Part shown: positions 1 to 5,467 of the stretch, piece by piece
Layout: each line of letters begins with the position of its first letter
Position numbering within the stretch: the stretch's first letter is position 1
Source: Ramlibacter sp.
GTDB taxonomy: Bacteria > Pseudomonadota > Gammaproteobacteria > Burkholderiales > Burkholderiaceae_C
Length of the DNA stretch: 8,895 nucleotides
NCBI GenBank assembly: GCA_028292185.1
Contig: JAQGMT010000368.1
Coordinates: 1 to 8,895 of the forward strand
Reading direction: 5' to 3'
Program-made: the position numbers and the translations under genes
Notes under the pieces: model-generated
Told to the model about the DNA's origin: nothing
Database searches by the model: none
What the model saw: the letters and a program-made list of their open reading frames with translations, nothing else

Positions 1-545
1 TCGAGGAAGTGCGCTCCATCCTCTGGGGCGACGACGTGCACGGCGTGACCATTCCGGAGGTCTTGTCGGCTTCGGTGCAGCTGACCGACAACCTTTCTTA
101 TCCCGTGTACCGGCTGTTCATGTCGGGTGTTTGCATCGCGCTCGCCACCGGCCTTTATCTGCTGATTTCCAAGACCCGCCTGGGCATGAAGATCCGCGCG
201 GGCGCCTCGAACAGGGAGATGACCGAGGCGCTGGGCATCAACATCAAGCTGATTCACGCGATCGTCTTCGCCATCGGCGTCACGCTGGCCACGGTCGCGG
301 GCATGATCGCCTCGCCGGTATCCAGCGTCTATCCCAACATGGGCTCGCAGGTGCTCATCATGTGTTTCGTGGTCGTGGTGATCGGGGGCATCGGTTCGGT
401 GCGCGGTGCGCTGATCGCGGCGCTGCTGGTCGGATTTGTGGACACCTTCGGCAAAGTCCTGCTGCCGCACGTCGCCGGCATGCTGGTGTACATGTTGATG
501 GCCGCCGTCTTGCTGTGGAAGCCGCAAGGGCTGTTCCGCCAATGA
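1..545 (+). CDS. livH: Branched-chain amino acid-type ABC transporter permease LivH (5'-partial)
   Basis: Inner-membrane permease of the LivH family (BPD_transp_2), one of two membrane subunits forming the channel of a Liv-type importer. The reading frame is open to the left window edge (first full codon at 3), so the N-terminus is missing and about 180 codons are visible. Several hydrophobic membrane segments can be seen, with the cytoplasmic stretch ALGINIKLIHAIVFAIG, which resembles the coupling region that contacts the ATPase, and the family-typical block VVVVIGGIGSVRGALIAALLVG. The protein ends in LLWKPQGLFRQ, a usual LivH terminus. The TGA stop (543-545) overlaps the ATG of the next gene, indicating translational coupling in an operon with livM and livG. 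The substrate cannot be read from the sequence: Liv-type systems also carry amides, urea or aromatic acids, and the binding protein is not in the window. Confidence 0.9.
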   Translation, partial: EEVRSILWGDDVHGVTIPEVLSASVQLTDNLSYPVYRLFMSGVCIALATGLYLLISKTRLGMKIRAGASNREMTEALGINIKLIHAIVFAIGVTLATVAGMIASPVSSVYPNMGSQVLIMCFVVVVIGGIGSVRGALIAALLVGFVDTFGKVLLPHVAGMLVYMLMAAVLLWKPQGLFRQ

Positions 546-1528
546 AGGCCAACCTCGAGACCCTGCCGCGCAGCTTGCAGGCCATCGTGGTCCTCGGACT
601 GCTGGCGCTGCTGGGATTCCCCTTCGTGGGCACCGAGTTCTATGCGCAGATGGTGGCGCGGATGATGATCCTGGCCATCTTCGCGATGAGCCTCGACCTG
701 CTGCTGGGTGTCACCGGACTGGTGTCGCTCGGGCACGCGGCTTTCTTCGGCCTGGCGGGTTACGCCCTGGCATTCCTCACGCCCGCGGGCGAGACCGTCG
801 GCTTGTGGTGGACGCTGCCGCTGGCCGTGGCGGCGGCGGGCTTCGCTGCGCTCGTCATCGGGTTCTTCGTGGTCCGCACCCAGGGCATCTACTTCATCAT
901 GGTGACGATGGCCTTCGCGCAGATGGTGTTCTTCCTGTTCTTCGACAACAAGATCCTCGGCGGCTCGGATGGCATCTACGTCAACTTCAGACCGGCGGCC
1001 GGCCTGTTCGACCTGGACAACAAGCTCGTCTTCTACTACTTCACGCTGGCCGTCTTGCTGCTGGTGTACGTGTTTCTGCGGCGCCTCCTGTTCAGCCCGT
1101 TCGGCCGCGTGCTCGCCGGCATCCGCGTGAACGAGCACCGGATGCGTGCCATCGGCTTCAGCACCTTCGGCTACAAGCTGGCAGCGTTCTCGCTCGCGGG
1201 CTCGCTCGCGGGATTGGCAGGCTATTTGTGGGCGGCGCAAAGCGGATTCGTGAATCCCGAGCTGATGGGATTCCAGATGAGCGCGCACGCCATCATGATG
1301 GTGGTCCTGGGCGGCATGGGCAATTTCGCGGGCGCCATCATTGGGGCATTTGCATTCGAGTACCTGCTGGAGTGGTTCAAGGACCTGCCGACGATCGGCG
1401 CCGTCCATCTGGGCAAGCACTGGCAGCTGTGGATGGGCACCTTCATCGTGCTCGTCGTCGTGTTGGCGCCGCGTGGACTGCTGGGGCTCGCAGAGCGAGT
1501 GTCGCAACGCAGGAAGGCCCGGCAATGA
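542..1528 (+). CDS. livM: Branched-chain amino acid-type ABC transporter permease LivM
   Basis: Second inner-membrane permease of the Liv-type importer, 328 residues, a normal length for LivM. The ATG at 542 overlaps the livH stop (ATGA). It is preferred because the frame open further upstream only reads through livH out of frame. Visible marks are the signature GLVSLGHAAFFGLAGY (residues 59-74), alternating hydrophobic segments across the protein, a cytoplasmic loop around residues 193-212 (GIRVNEHRMRAIGFSTFGYK) matching the ATPase-coupling region of the family, and a basic C-terminal tail (SQRRKARQ) expected to be cytoplasmic. The loop GGSDGIYVNFR (140-150) corresponds to the conserved GG-DG-- stretch of LivM. 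Codons 217-224 are written by a perfect 12-bp tandem repeat. The TGA stop overlaps the ATG of livG. It should pair with LivH and be driven by LivG plus a second ATPase not seen here. Confidence 0.95.
   Translation: MKANLETLPRSLQAIVVLGLLALLGFPFVGTEFYAQMVARMMILAIFAMSLDLLLGVTGLVSLGHAAFFGLAGYALAFLTPAGETVGLWWTLPLAVAAAGFAALVIGFFVVRTQGIYFIMVTMAFAQMVFFLFFDNKILGGSDGIYVNFRPAAGLFDLDNKLVFYYFTLAVLLLVYVFLRRLLFSPFGRVLAGIRVNEHRMRAIGFSTFGYKLAAFSLAGSLAGLAGYLWAAQSGFVNPELMGFQMSAHAIMMVVLGGMGNFAGAIIGAFAFEYLLEWFKDLPTIGAVHLGKHWQLWMGTFIVLVVVLAPRGLLGLAERVSQRRKARQ
1189..1212 (+). repeat. Perfect 12-bp tandem repeat inside livM
   Basis: The unit CTCGCTCGCGGG occurs twice back to back (1189-1200 and 1201-1212). In frame it encodes SLAG-SLAG within a membrane segment (residues 217-224). 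The surrounding protein has normal family length, so it looks like low-complexity codon use rather than a recent expansion. Confidence 0.9.
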
Positions 1529-2271
1529 CTGAGCTGCTGCGTGCCGTGCGCCTGACCAAGCGCTTCGGCGGTCTCGCCGCGGTGAACGAGGTGTCCATCG
1601 ACCTCTGGCAAGGCCGCATTCACGCGGTGATCGGGCCCAATGGCGCGGGCAAATCGACGTTGACCAATCTCCTCTCGGGCGACCTCGAGCCGACCTCGGG
1701 CGAAATCACGCTGGCGGGCCATGACGTCACCGGATGGAGTCCGGAAAAGATTTCGCGCGCGGGCCTCGGACGCAGCTACCAGAAGACCAACATCTTCCCG
1801 CCCTTCACCGTGTGGGAAAACGTGCGGCTCGCAGCGCAGTCGCGCCGCCCTCACGCCGCGCACTGGCTGAAATCAGCCAGCAGCTTCGCGGACACCAACG
1901 AGCGTGCCGCCCAGGCGCTGGAACTGGCGGGCCTGACGCAGCGGCGCGACGCGATCGCCGGCACCATCAGCCACGGCGAGCAGCGCCAGCTCGAAATCGC
2001 GATGACGCTGGCCACCGATCCGCGCGTGCTGCTGCTGGACGAGCCCCTGGCCGGCATGGGCCATGCCGAAGCGGAGCGCATGGTGGAACTGCTGCTGAAG
2101 ATCAAGCCCGGGCACGCGATCATGCTGGTGGAGCACGACATGGATGCGGTGTTCACGCTCGCCGACCAGCTCACAGTGATGGTCAACGGCCAGGTGATCG
2201 CCAGCGGAACGCCGGCGGAAATTCGCGCGGATGCGAATGTGCAGTCCGCCTATCTGGGAGAGGAGCACTGA
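1525..2271 (+). CDS. livG: Branched-chain amino acid-type ABC transporter ATP-binding protein LivG
   Basis: Cytoplasmic ATPase subunit of the Liv-type importer, 248 residues, normal for LivG. All ABC motifs are intact: Walker A GPNGAGKS (37-44), Q-loop Gln86 in RSYQKTNIF, the signature ISHGEQRQLEIA (148-159; SHGEQ in place of LSGGQ is usual in Liv ATPases), Walker B VLLLDEP (168-174) with catalytic Glu173, and the H-loop His204 in LVEHDM. The C-terminal ANVQSAYLGEEH is the typical LivG ending. The ATG at 1525 overlaps the livM stop, and a good Shine-Dalgarno, AGGAAGG, lies at 1511-1517, seven bases upstream. In many Liv operons livF follows directly. Here a convergent LysR gene begins 6 nt after the stop, so the partner ATPase must lie upstream of the window or elsewhere, or LivG acts as a homodimer. 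No terminator is visible between the convergent genes. Confidence 0.96.
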   Translation: MTELLRAVRLTKRFGGLAAVNEVSIDLWQGRIHAVIGPNGAGKSTLTNLLSGDLEPTSGEITLAGHDVTGWSPEKISRAGLGRSYQKTNIFPPFTVWENVRLAAQSRRPHAAHWLKSASSFADTNERAAQALELAGLTQRRDAIAGTISHGEQRQLEIAMTLATDPRVLLLDEPLAGMGHAEAERMVELLLKIKPGHAIMLVEHDMDAVFTLADQLTVMVNGQVIASGTPAEIRADANVQSAYLGEEH

Positions 2272-2277
2272 GGTCGT

Positions 2278-3198
2278 TCAGGGCGGCGGGCAATTCACCA
2301 GGCGCTCGCCCGAAACGTGCTTGCCCAGGAAATCGAGAAAGCGCCGCACCGCCGGCGCCATGCCCCTGCGCGAGGGAAACACCGCATGCACAACGCTGGG
2401 CGGCGGAGCCCAGCCGGCAAGCACGAGCGCGAGCCGGCCGTCGGCCAGTTCTTCATCGCACATGTAGTCGGGCAAGAGGCATATACCGGCGCCTTGCAAG
2501 GTCGCGATCTTCAGCGTCAACATGTCGTTGGCCGTGTAAGCCGGACGATGCACGAACTCGTACTCGCGGCCCTTTGGCCCGATCAGCTTCCAGCTGGCGC
2601 GACCATCGGCAGCCGACATCGCCAGCGTCGATAGTTTCGCCAGGTCCTCCACCGAGGTGACGGGTCCCTGCCGCACCATCTGCTCAGGGCTGCCGACCAG
2701 CAAGGCGTGCGTGGTGCCAAGGTGCTTGACCACCATGCTGCCACTGTCGTCGACCGTCGGTCGCACACGCAATGCGATGTCCACGCCGTCCTGCACCAGG
2801 TCCACCACCCGATTGCTGACTTCCATCTCGAGCCTCACGTGCGGGTAGCGGGCCAGGAACGGCGGCACGATCTGGCCGATCGTGCTTTGCGCCAGCGTCA
2901 CAGGGCAGACCAGCCGGATGGTGCCGCGAGGTTCGCTCTGCACCTGCGCGACGGCCTCCTCCGCCGCCTGCGCGTCCTCGCGCATCGCGACGCAGTGGCG
3001 GTGATAGAGCTCGCCCGCCTCCGTCAAGGAAAGTTTTCGCGTGGTGCGTTGAAGCAGCCGCACGCCCAACCTTGCTTCCAGCTCGGCCACCCGGCGCGAC
3101 AGCTTGGACTTCGGCAGCCCGAGCGCCCGCCCGGCCGCAGCGAAGCCGCCCTTGTCCACCACTTCGGCGAAGTACAGCAGGTCATTCAGGTCTTGCAT
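2278..3198 (-). CDS. LysR-family transcriptional regulator, divergent from azoR
   Basis: DNA-binding transcription factor of 306 residues, the standard LysR length. The winged helix-turn-helix spans about residues 1-62. The recognition region GGFAAAGRALGLPKSKLSRRVAELEARLGVRLLQRTTRKLSLTEAG has the usual spacing and is followed by a linker helix (about 65-90). The effector domain (about 91-300) begins with the conserved GTIRLVCPV strand and contains DVDIALRV-like (139-145) and LQGAGICLLPDYM (234-246) segments typical of the CrgA/AaeR-like subgroup. The ATG at 3198 matches the family N-terminus and has GGAAG (3203-3207 on the + strand as CTTCC) four bases upstream. It is transcribed away from azoR, the classic arrangement for a LysR protein controlling its neighbour and itself. 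The inducer is unknown; quinones, azo compounds or electrophiles are plausible given the target. The C-terminus ends in CPPP and nearly meets livG. Confidence 0.94.
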   Translation of the reverse strand: MQDLNDLLYFAEVVDKGGFAAAGRALGLPKSKLSRRVAELEARLGVRLLQRTTRKLSLTEAGELYHRHCVAMREDAQAAEEAVAQVQSEPRGTIRLVCPVTLAQSTIGQIVPPFLARYPHVRLEMEVSNRVVDLVQDGVDIALRVRPTVDDSGSMVVKHLGTTHALLVGSPEQMVRQGPVTSVEDLAKLSTLAMSAADGRASWKLIGPKGREYEFVHRPAYTANDMLTLKIATLQGAGICLLPDYMCDEELADGRLALVLAGWAPPPSVVHAVFPSRRGMAPAVRRFLDFLGKHVSGERLVNCPPP

Positions 3199-3230
3199 CG
3201 AGCTTCCAGTCGTCGTTCTGTCAGCAGGAC

Positions 3231-3259
3231 AATCTATCGCGGATTTGCCGACTTATCAA
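3231..3259 (-). promoter_or_regulatory. Candidate sigma70 promoter for the LysR gene
   Basis: Reading the - strand, TTGATA (3259-3254) and TAGATT (3236-3231) are separated by exactly 17 nt, with 5/6 and 4/6 matches to the -35 and -10 consensus. The start would lie near 3225, giving a leader of about 27 nt. This is a pattern match only. Its -35 overlaps the azoR -35 and the LysR-type dyad. Confidence 0.45.
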
Positions 3260-3260
3260 A
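3244..3260. promoter_or_regulatory. Candidate LysR-type operator (TTTG-N9-CAAA, contains T-N11-A)
   Basis: A perfect 4+4 inverted repeat, TTTGCCGACTTATCAAA, is centred at 3252. It contains the T-N11-A core (T3246, A3258) known for LysR-family sites. It lies between the divergent LysR gene and azoR and covers both predicted -35 boxes. Binding here could repress the regulator's own promoter and control azoR. The arms are short, so chance cannot be excluded. Confidence 0.45.
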
Positions 3261-3281
3261 CATTCGACCCGCCTCCACAAT
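3253..3281 (+). promoter_or_regulatory. Candidate sigma70 promoter for azoR
   Basis: TTATCA (3253-3258), a 17-nt spacer and CACAAT (3276-3281), each 4/6 to consensus. The start would be near 3288, giving a leader of about 36 nt. The weak boxes fit a promoter that needs activation by the divergent LysR protein. Confidence 0.4.
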
Positions 3282-3323
3282 CCTTTTCACGGTCACACCG
3301 GCCATCAACAGGAAAAAAGGTCC

Positions 3324-3974
3324 ATGAAACTGCTTCACATCGATTCCAGCCCCCTCGGCGGCAACTCCGTGTCACGCCAGCTCAGCCAGCGCGTGGTAGC
3401 GCAGTGGCGCGCCACACACACCGGAACGGTGGTCGAGTATCTCGATCTGGCGGTCGACACCCCGACGCACCTGTCGACGGACTCGCTTGGGTTTCGCCTC
3501 GGCCTGGACGCCGCGAACTTGACCGATATCCAACGGCGCGAGAACGAAGTTTCGGAACGGCTGGTCAGCCAGTTCCTGGCCGCTGAGGTGGTGGTAATCG
3601 GCGCACCGATGTACAACTTCTCGATCCCGACGCAGTTGAAGGCGTGGATCGACCGCGTCGCGCAGGTCGGCCGCACGTTCGCATACACCGACAAGGGCCC
3701 GCAAGGCCTGGCCGGCGGCAAGAAGGTGATCATTGCGTCCAGCCGCGGCGGTGTGTATTCGACCAACCCGGCGCTGGCCGGACTCGATCACCAGGAAAGC
3801 TACCTCAAGGCCGTCCTGGGCTTCTTCGGCATCACCGACGTGCAGGTGATTCGCGCCGAAGGTGTGGCGATGGGCGACGCAGCCAAGGCCCAGGCCCTGA
3901 ACGCAGCGCATCTCGCCATCAAGGCGTCCGTGGCTGTACCCGCGAATGAGGCCCCGGCGGAACTCGCCGCTTAA
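3324..3974 (+). CDS. azoR: FMN-dependent NADH-azoreductase / quinone reductase AzoR
   Basis: Cytoplasmic flavodoxin-fold oxidoreductase of the AzoR (AcpD) family, 216 residues, slightly longer than the about 200 of E. coli AzoR because of a C-terminal tail rich in Ala, Pro and Glu. Such enzymes use NAD(P)H to reduce quinones, azo dyes and some nitro compounds by two-electron transfer, protecting against thiol-reactive electrophiles. FMN-binding elements are visible: the phosphate loop SSPLGGNSVS (8-17), PMYNFSIPTQLKAWID (95-110) with the conserved MYNF, and the SRGGVY loop (140-145). The dimer-type motif LDHQESYLKAVLGFFGI (154-170) is also typical. The ATG at 3324 is chosen because it starts the MKLLHIDSSP strand and has AAGG (3317-3320) three bases upstream; the open frame further upstream has no family similarity. 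It is likely controlled by the divergent LysR gene and ends at a strong terminator. Confidence 0.95.
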   Translation: MKLLHIDSSPLGGNSVSRQLSQRVVAQWRATHTGTVVEYLDLAVDTPTHLSTDSLGFRLGLDAANLTDIQRRENEVSERLVSQFLAAEVVVIGAPMYNFSIPTQLKAWIDRVAQVGRTFAYTDKGPQGLAGGKKVIIASSRGGVYSTNPALAGLDHQESYLKAVLGFFGITDVQVIRAEGVAMGDAAKAQALNAAHLAIKASVAVPANEAPAELAA

Positions 3975-3990
3975 TCCTGCTGCGGAAACG

Positions 3991-4024
3991 AAAACGGCCT
4001 GCGAACGCAGGCCGTCTTGTTTTA
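3991..4024. terminator. Bidirectional intrinsic terminator between azoR and sbp
   Basis: A perfect 9-bp stem, ACGGCCTGC / GCAGGCCGT (3994-4002 and 4007-4015), with loop GAAC. It is preceded by AAAA and followed by CTTGTTTT. The A-tract on the left and T-tract on the right allow it to end transcription of azoR (+) and of sbp (-), which converge here. Confidence 0.88.
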
Positions 4025-4030
4025 GGCGCC

Positions 4031-5056
4031 TTACTTGCGCGTGTAGATCTGGTCGAAGCTGCCGCCGTCGGCGAAGTGCTCCTTGTCGGCCTTGGCCCAG
4101 CCGCCGAACGCTTGGTCGATGGTGAACAGGTTCAGTTTCGCGAACTGGCTGGCGTATTTGGCCTGCGCCTTCTGAGAGACCGCCGGCCGGTAGAAATTCT
4201 TGCCGGCGATGTCCTGCCCTTCTTCCGAGTACAGGTACTTCAGGTATTCCTCGGCCACCGCGCGCGTACCCTTGCGGTCCACGTTCTTGTCGACCACCGC
4301 CACTGCGGGCTCCGCCAGGATGCTCAGGGACGGCGCGATCAAATCGAACTTCGCGCCGAACTCTTTTTCCAGCAGATAGGCCTCGTTCTCCCACGCGATC
4401 AATACGTCGCCCTGCCCACGCTGGGCAAAGCTGATGGTGGAGCCGCGCGCCCCGGTGTCCAGTATCGGCACATTGCCGAACAGCTTGGCGATGAATTCCT
4501 TGGCCCTGGCATCGCCGCCGTACTTGCGCTTGGCGAATTCCCACGCCGCCAGGTAGTTCCAGCGCGCGCCGCCCGAGGTCTTAGGGTTGGGCGTGATCAC
4601 GCTGACGCCGGGCTTCACGAGATCGTCCCAGTCCTTGATGCCCTTGGGATTGCCCTTGCGCACCACCAGCACGATGGTGGACGTGTAGGGCGAAGCGTTG
4701 TGCGGCAACTTCTTCTGCCAGTCGGCCGATAACCAGCCGCCGTTCTTGACCAGGGCGTCGGTGTCGCCCGCCAAGGCCAGCGTGGCGACGTCGGCGTCCA
4801 GGCCGTCGATGATCGAGCGGGCCTGCTTGCCGGAGCCGCCGTGCGACTGCTTGATGGTCACTTCCTGGCCGGTCTTGCCCTTCCAGTACTTCGCGAAAGC
4901 CTGGTTGAACTCGACGTAGAACTCGCGCGTCGGGTCGTACGACACGTTGAGCAGCGTCACGGGAGCCTGGCTCATGGACGGGAATGCGGCCAGGGTCAAT
5001 GCACCGCCCAAGGCGGCAGCCAGTGGAATCTTGATAAAGTCGCGGCGAAGGCTCAC
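4031..5056 (-). CDS. sbp: Periplasmic sulfate-binding protein Sbp (sulfate ABC transporter)
   Basis: Solute receptor that binds sulfate (and often thiosulfate) in the periplasm and delivers it to the CysTWA importer, 341 residues. After the leader come family blocks LLNVSYDPTREFYVEFN (35-51), QSHGGSGKQ (70-78) and the sulfate-binding signature NPKTSGGAR (157-165), then GQGDVLIAWENEA (215-226). These place it firmly in the Sbp/CysP family. The start is GTG at 5056: an in-frame stop at 5077-5075 on the - strand and the lack of any other start between them leave no choice. The ribosome site is weak (GAAAG about 8 nt upstream). The leader MSLRRDFIKIPLAAALGGAL has LRRDFIK, close to the twin-arginine consensus, so Tat export is possible although Sec is usual for the family. 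Cleavage after SQA (29-31) would put Pro at +1, which is unfavourable. No cysT, cysW or cysA is adjacent, so it is an orphan receptor. It is divergent from yggX. Confidence 0.96.
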   Translation of the reverse strand: MSLRRDFIKIPLAAALGGALTLAAFPSMSQAPVTLLNVSYDPTREFYVEFNQAFAKYWKGKTGQEVTIKQSHGGSGKQARSIIDGLDADVATLALAGDTDALVKNGGWLSADWQKKLPHNASPYTSTIVLVVRKGNPKGIKDWDDLVKPGVSVITPNPKTSGGARWNYLAAWEFAKRKYGGDARAKEFIAKLFGNVPILDTGARGSTISFAQRGQGDVLIAWENEAYLLEKEFGAKFDLIAPSLSILAEPAVAVVDKNVDRKGTRAVAEEYLKYLYSEEGQDIAGKNFYRPAVSQKAQAKYASQFAKLNLFTIDQAFGGWAKADKEHFADGGSFDQIYTRK

Positions 5057-5134
5057 GGATTTCTTTCGGGAGTTTCAAAATCGATGTCGCGATTCTGTGA
5101 GCCCGCCCGCGAAATGCGAACGACTGAGTTTTCA

Positions 5135-5152
5135 CTTGTTTATTCGAACAAG
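5135..5152. promoter_or_regulatory. Inverted repeat in the sbp/yggX divergent gap
   Basis: CTTGTT-TATTCG-AACAAG is a perfect 6+6 inverted repeat with a 6-nt spacer. At its centre is TTATTCGAACAA (5140-5151), which matches 9 of 12 bases of TTATCCGCATAA (7221-7232) upstream of cysI. A related TTATTGGTTAAA follows 14 bp later (5154-5165). It probably binds a regulator acting on sbp, yggX or both; a sulfur regulator such as CysB is a guess from the gene content. I see no convincing -35/-10 pair for either gene in the rest of 5057-5184. Confidence 0.5.
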
Positions 5153-5174
5153 CTTATTGGTTAAATGATCCTAA

Positions 5175-5184
5175 GAGGCGCCTC
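5175..5184. promoter_or_regulatory. Palindrome over the yggX ribosome-binding site
   Basis: GAGGCGCCTC is a perfect 10-bp palindrome that ends at the base before the yggX ATG (5185) and includes the Shine-Dalgarno AAGAGG (5173-5178). In RNA only a three-pair stem could form, so an effect on translation is uncertain. A DNA-level site or chance are both possible. Confidence 0.4.
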
Positions 5185-5457
5185 ATGGCTCGTACTGTTC
5201 AATGCGTCAAGCTCGGCAAAGAAGCCGAAGGGCTCGACTTCCCTCCCTATCCCGGCGAACTCGGCAAGCGGATCTACGAGAACGTGAGCAAGGAAGCCTG
5301 GGCCCAGTGGCTCAAGCAGCAAACGATGCTGGTCAACGAAAACCGGCTCAACCTGGCGGACCAGCGCGCTCGCCAGTACCTGGCGCGGCAAATGGAAAAT
5401 CACTTCTTCGGCCAAGGGGCTGACGTCGCACAGGGTTACGTGCCACCCAGCCCATAG
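5185..5457 (+). CDS. yggX: Fe(2+)-trafficking / oxidative damage protection protein YggX
   Basis: Small cytoplasmic protein of 90 residues, exactly the family length. YggX homologues help protect and repair Fe-S clusters and limit iron-driven oxidative damage; its direct role as an iron carrier is still debated. Family hallmarks are the N-terminal MARTVQCVKLGKEAEGLDFPPYPG with conserved Cys7, KRIYENVSKEAWAQWLKQQTMLVNENRLN, and the C-terminal ARQYLARQMENHFFG. The ATG at 5185 has the Shine-Dalgarno AAGAGG six bases upstream. Stop TAG at 5457 is 10 nt before the mnmC GTG, so the two genes are very likely one transcript. It starts divergently from sbp across a 128-nt gap. Its place beside sulfate uptake and sulfite reductase genes fits a role in Fe-S cluster upkeep. 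Confidence 0.96.
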   Translation: MARTVQCVKLGKEAEGLDFPPYPGELGKRIYENVSKEAWAQWLKQQTMLVNENRLNLADQRARQYLARQMENHFFGQGADVAQGYVPPSP

Positions 5458-5467
5458 CGGCCGCCAC

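Noticed and set aside
131..541. 5' extension of the livM frame into livH
   Set aside because: The frame is open, but its translation is Arg/His-rich shadow of livH. The ATGA overlap at 542 gives a normal LivM start and length.
1189..1212. 12-bp tandem repeat in livM as a phase-variation tract
   Set aside because: The unit is a multiple of three, so gain or loss would not shift the frame, and the protein segment has normal family length.
805..1524. 5' extension of the livG frame into livM
   Set aside because: Residues before 1525 show no ABC ATPase similarity and are a shadow of livM. AGGAAGG and ATG at 1525 give the expected LivG N-terminus.
329..1525. 398-codon open frame on the - strand opposite livH/livM
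   Set aside because: The translation is dominated by His, Gln, Glu and Arg, the expected antisense of hydrophobic membrane-protein codons. It has no motif or plausible start context.
3072..3323. 5' extension of azoR over the LysR gene start
   Set aside because: It would run antisense through the LysR helix-turn-helix region and the promoter gap. The AzoR fold begins with MKLLHIDSSP at 3324.
3372..4544. 390-codon open frame on the - strand crossing azoR and sbp
   Set aside because: It is antisense to azoR and a shifted frame of sbp, and it spans the strong bidirectional terminator. No family features are visible.
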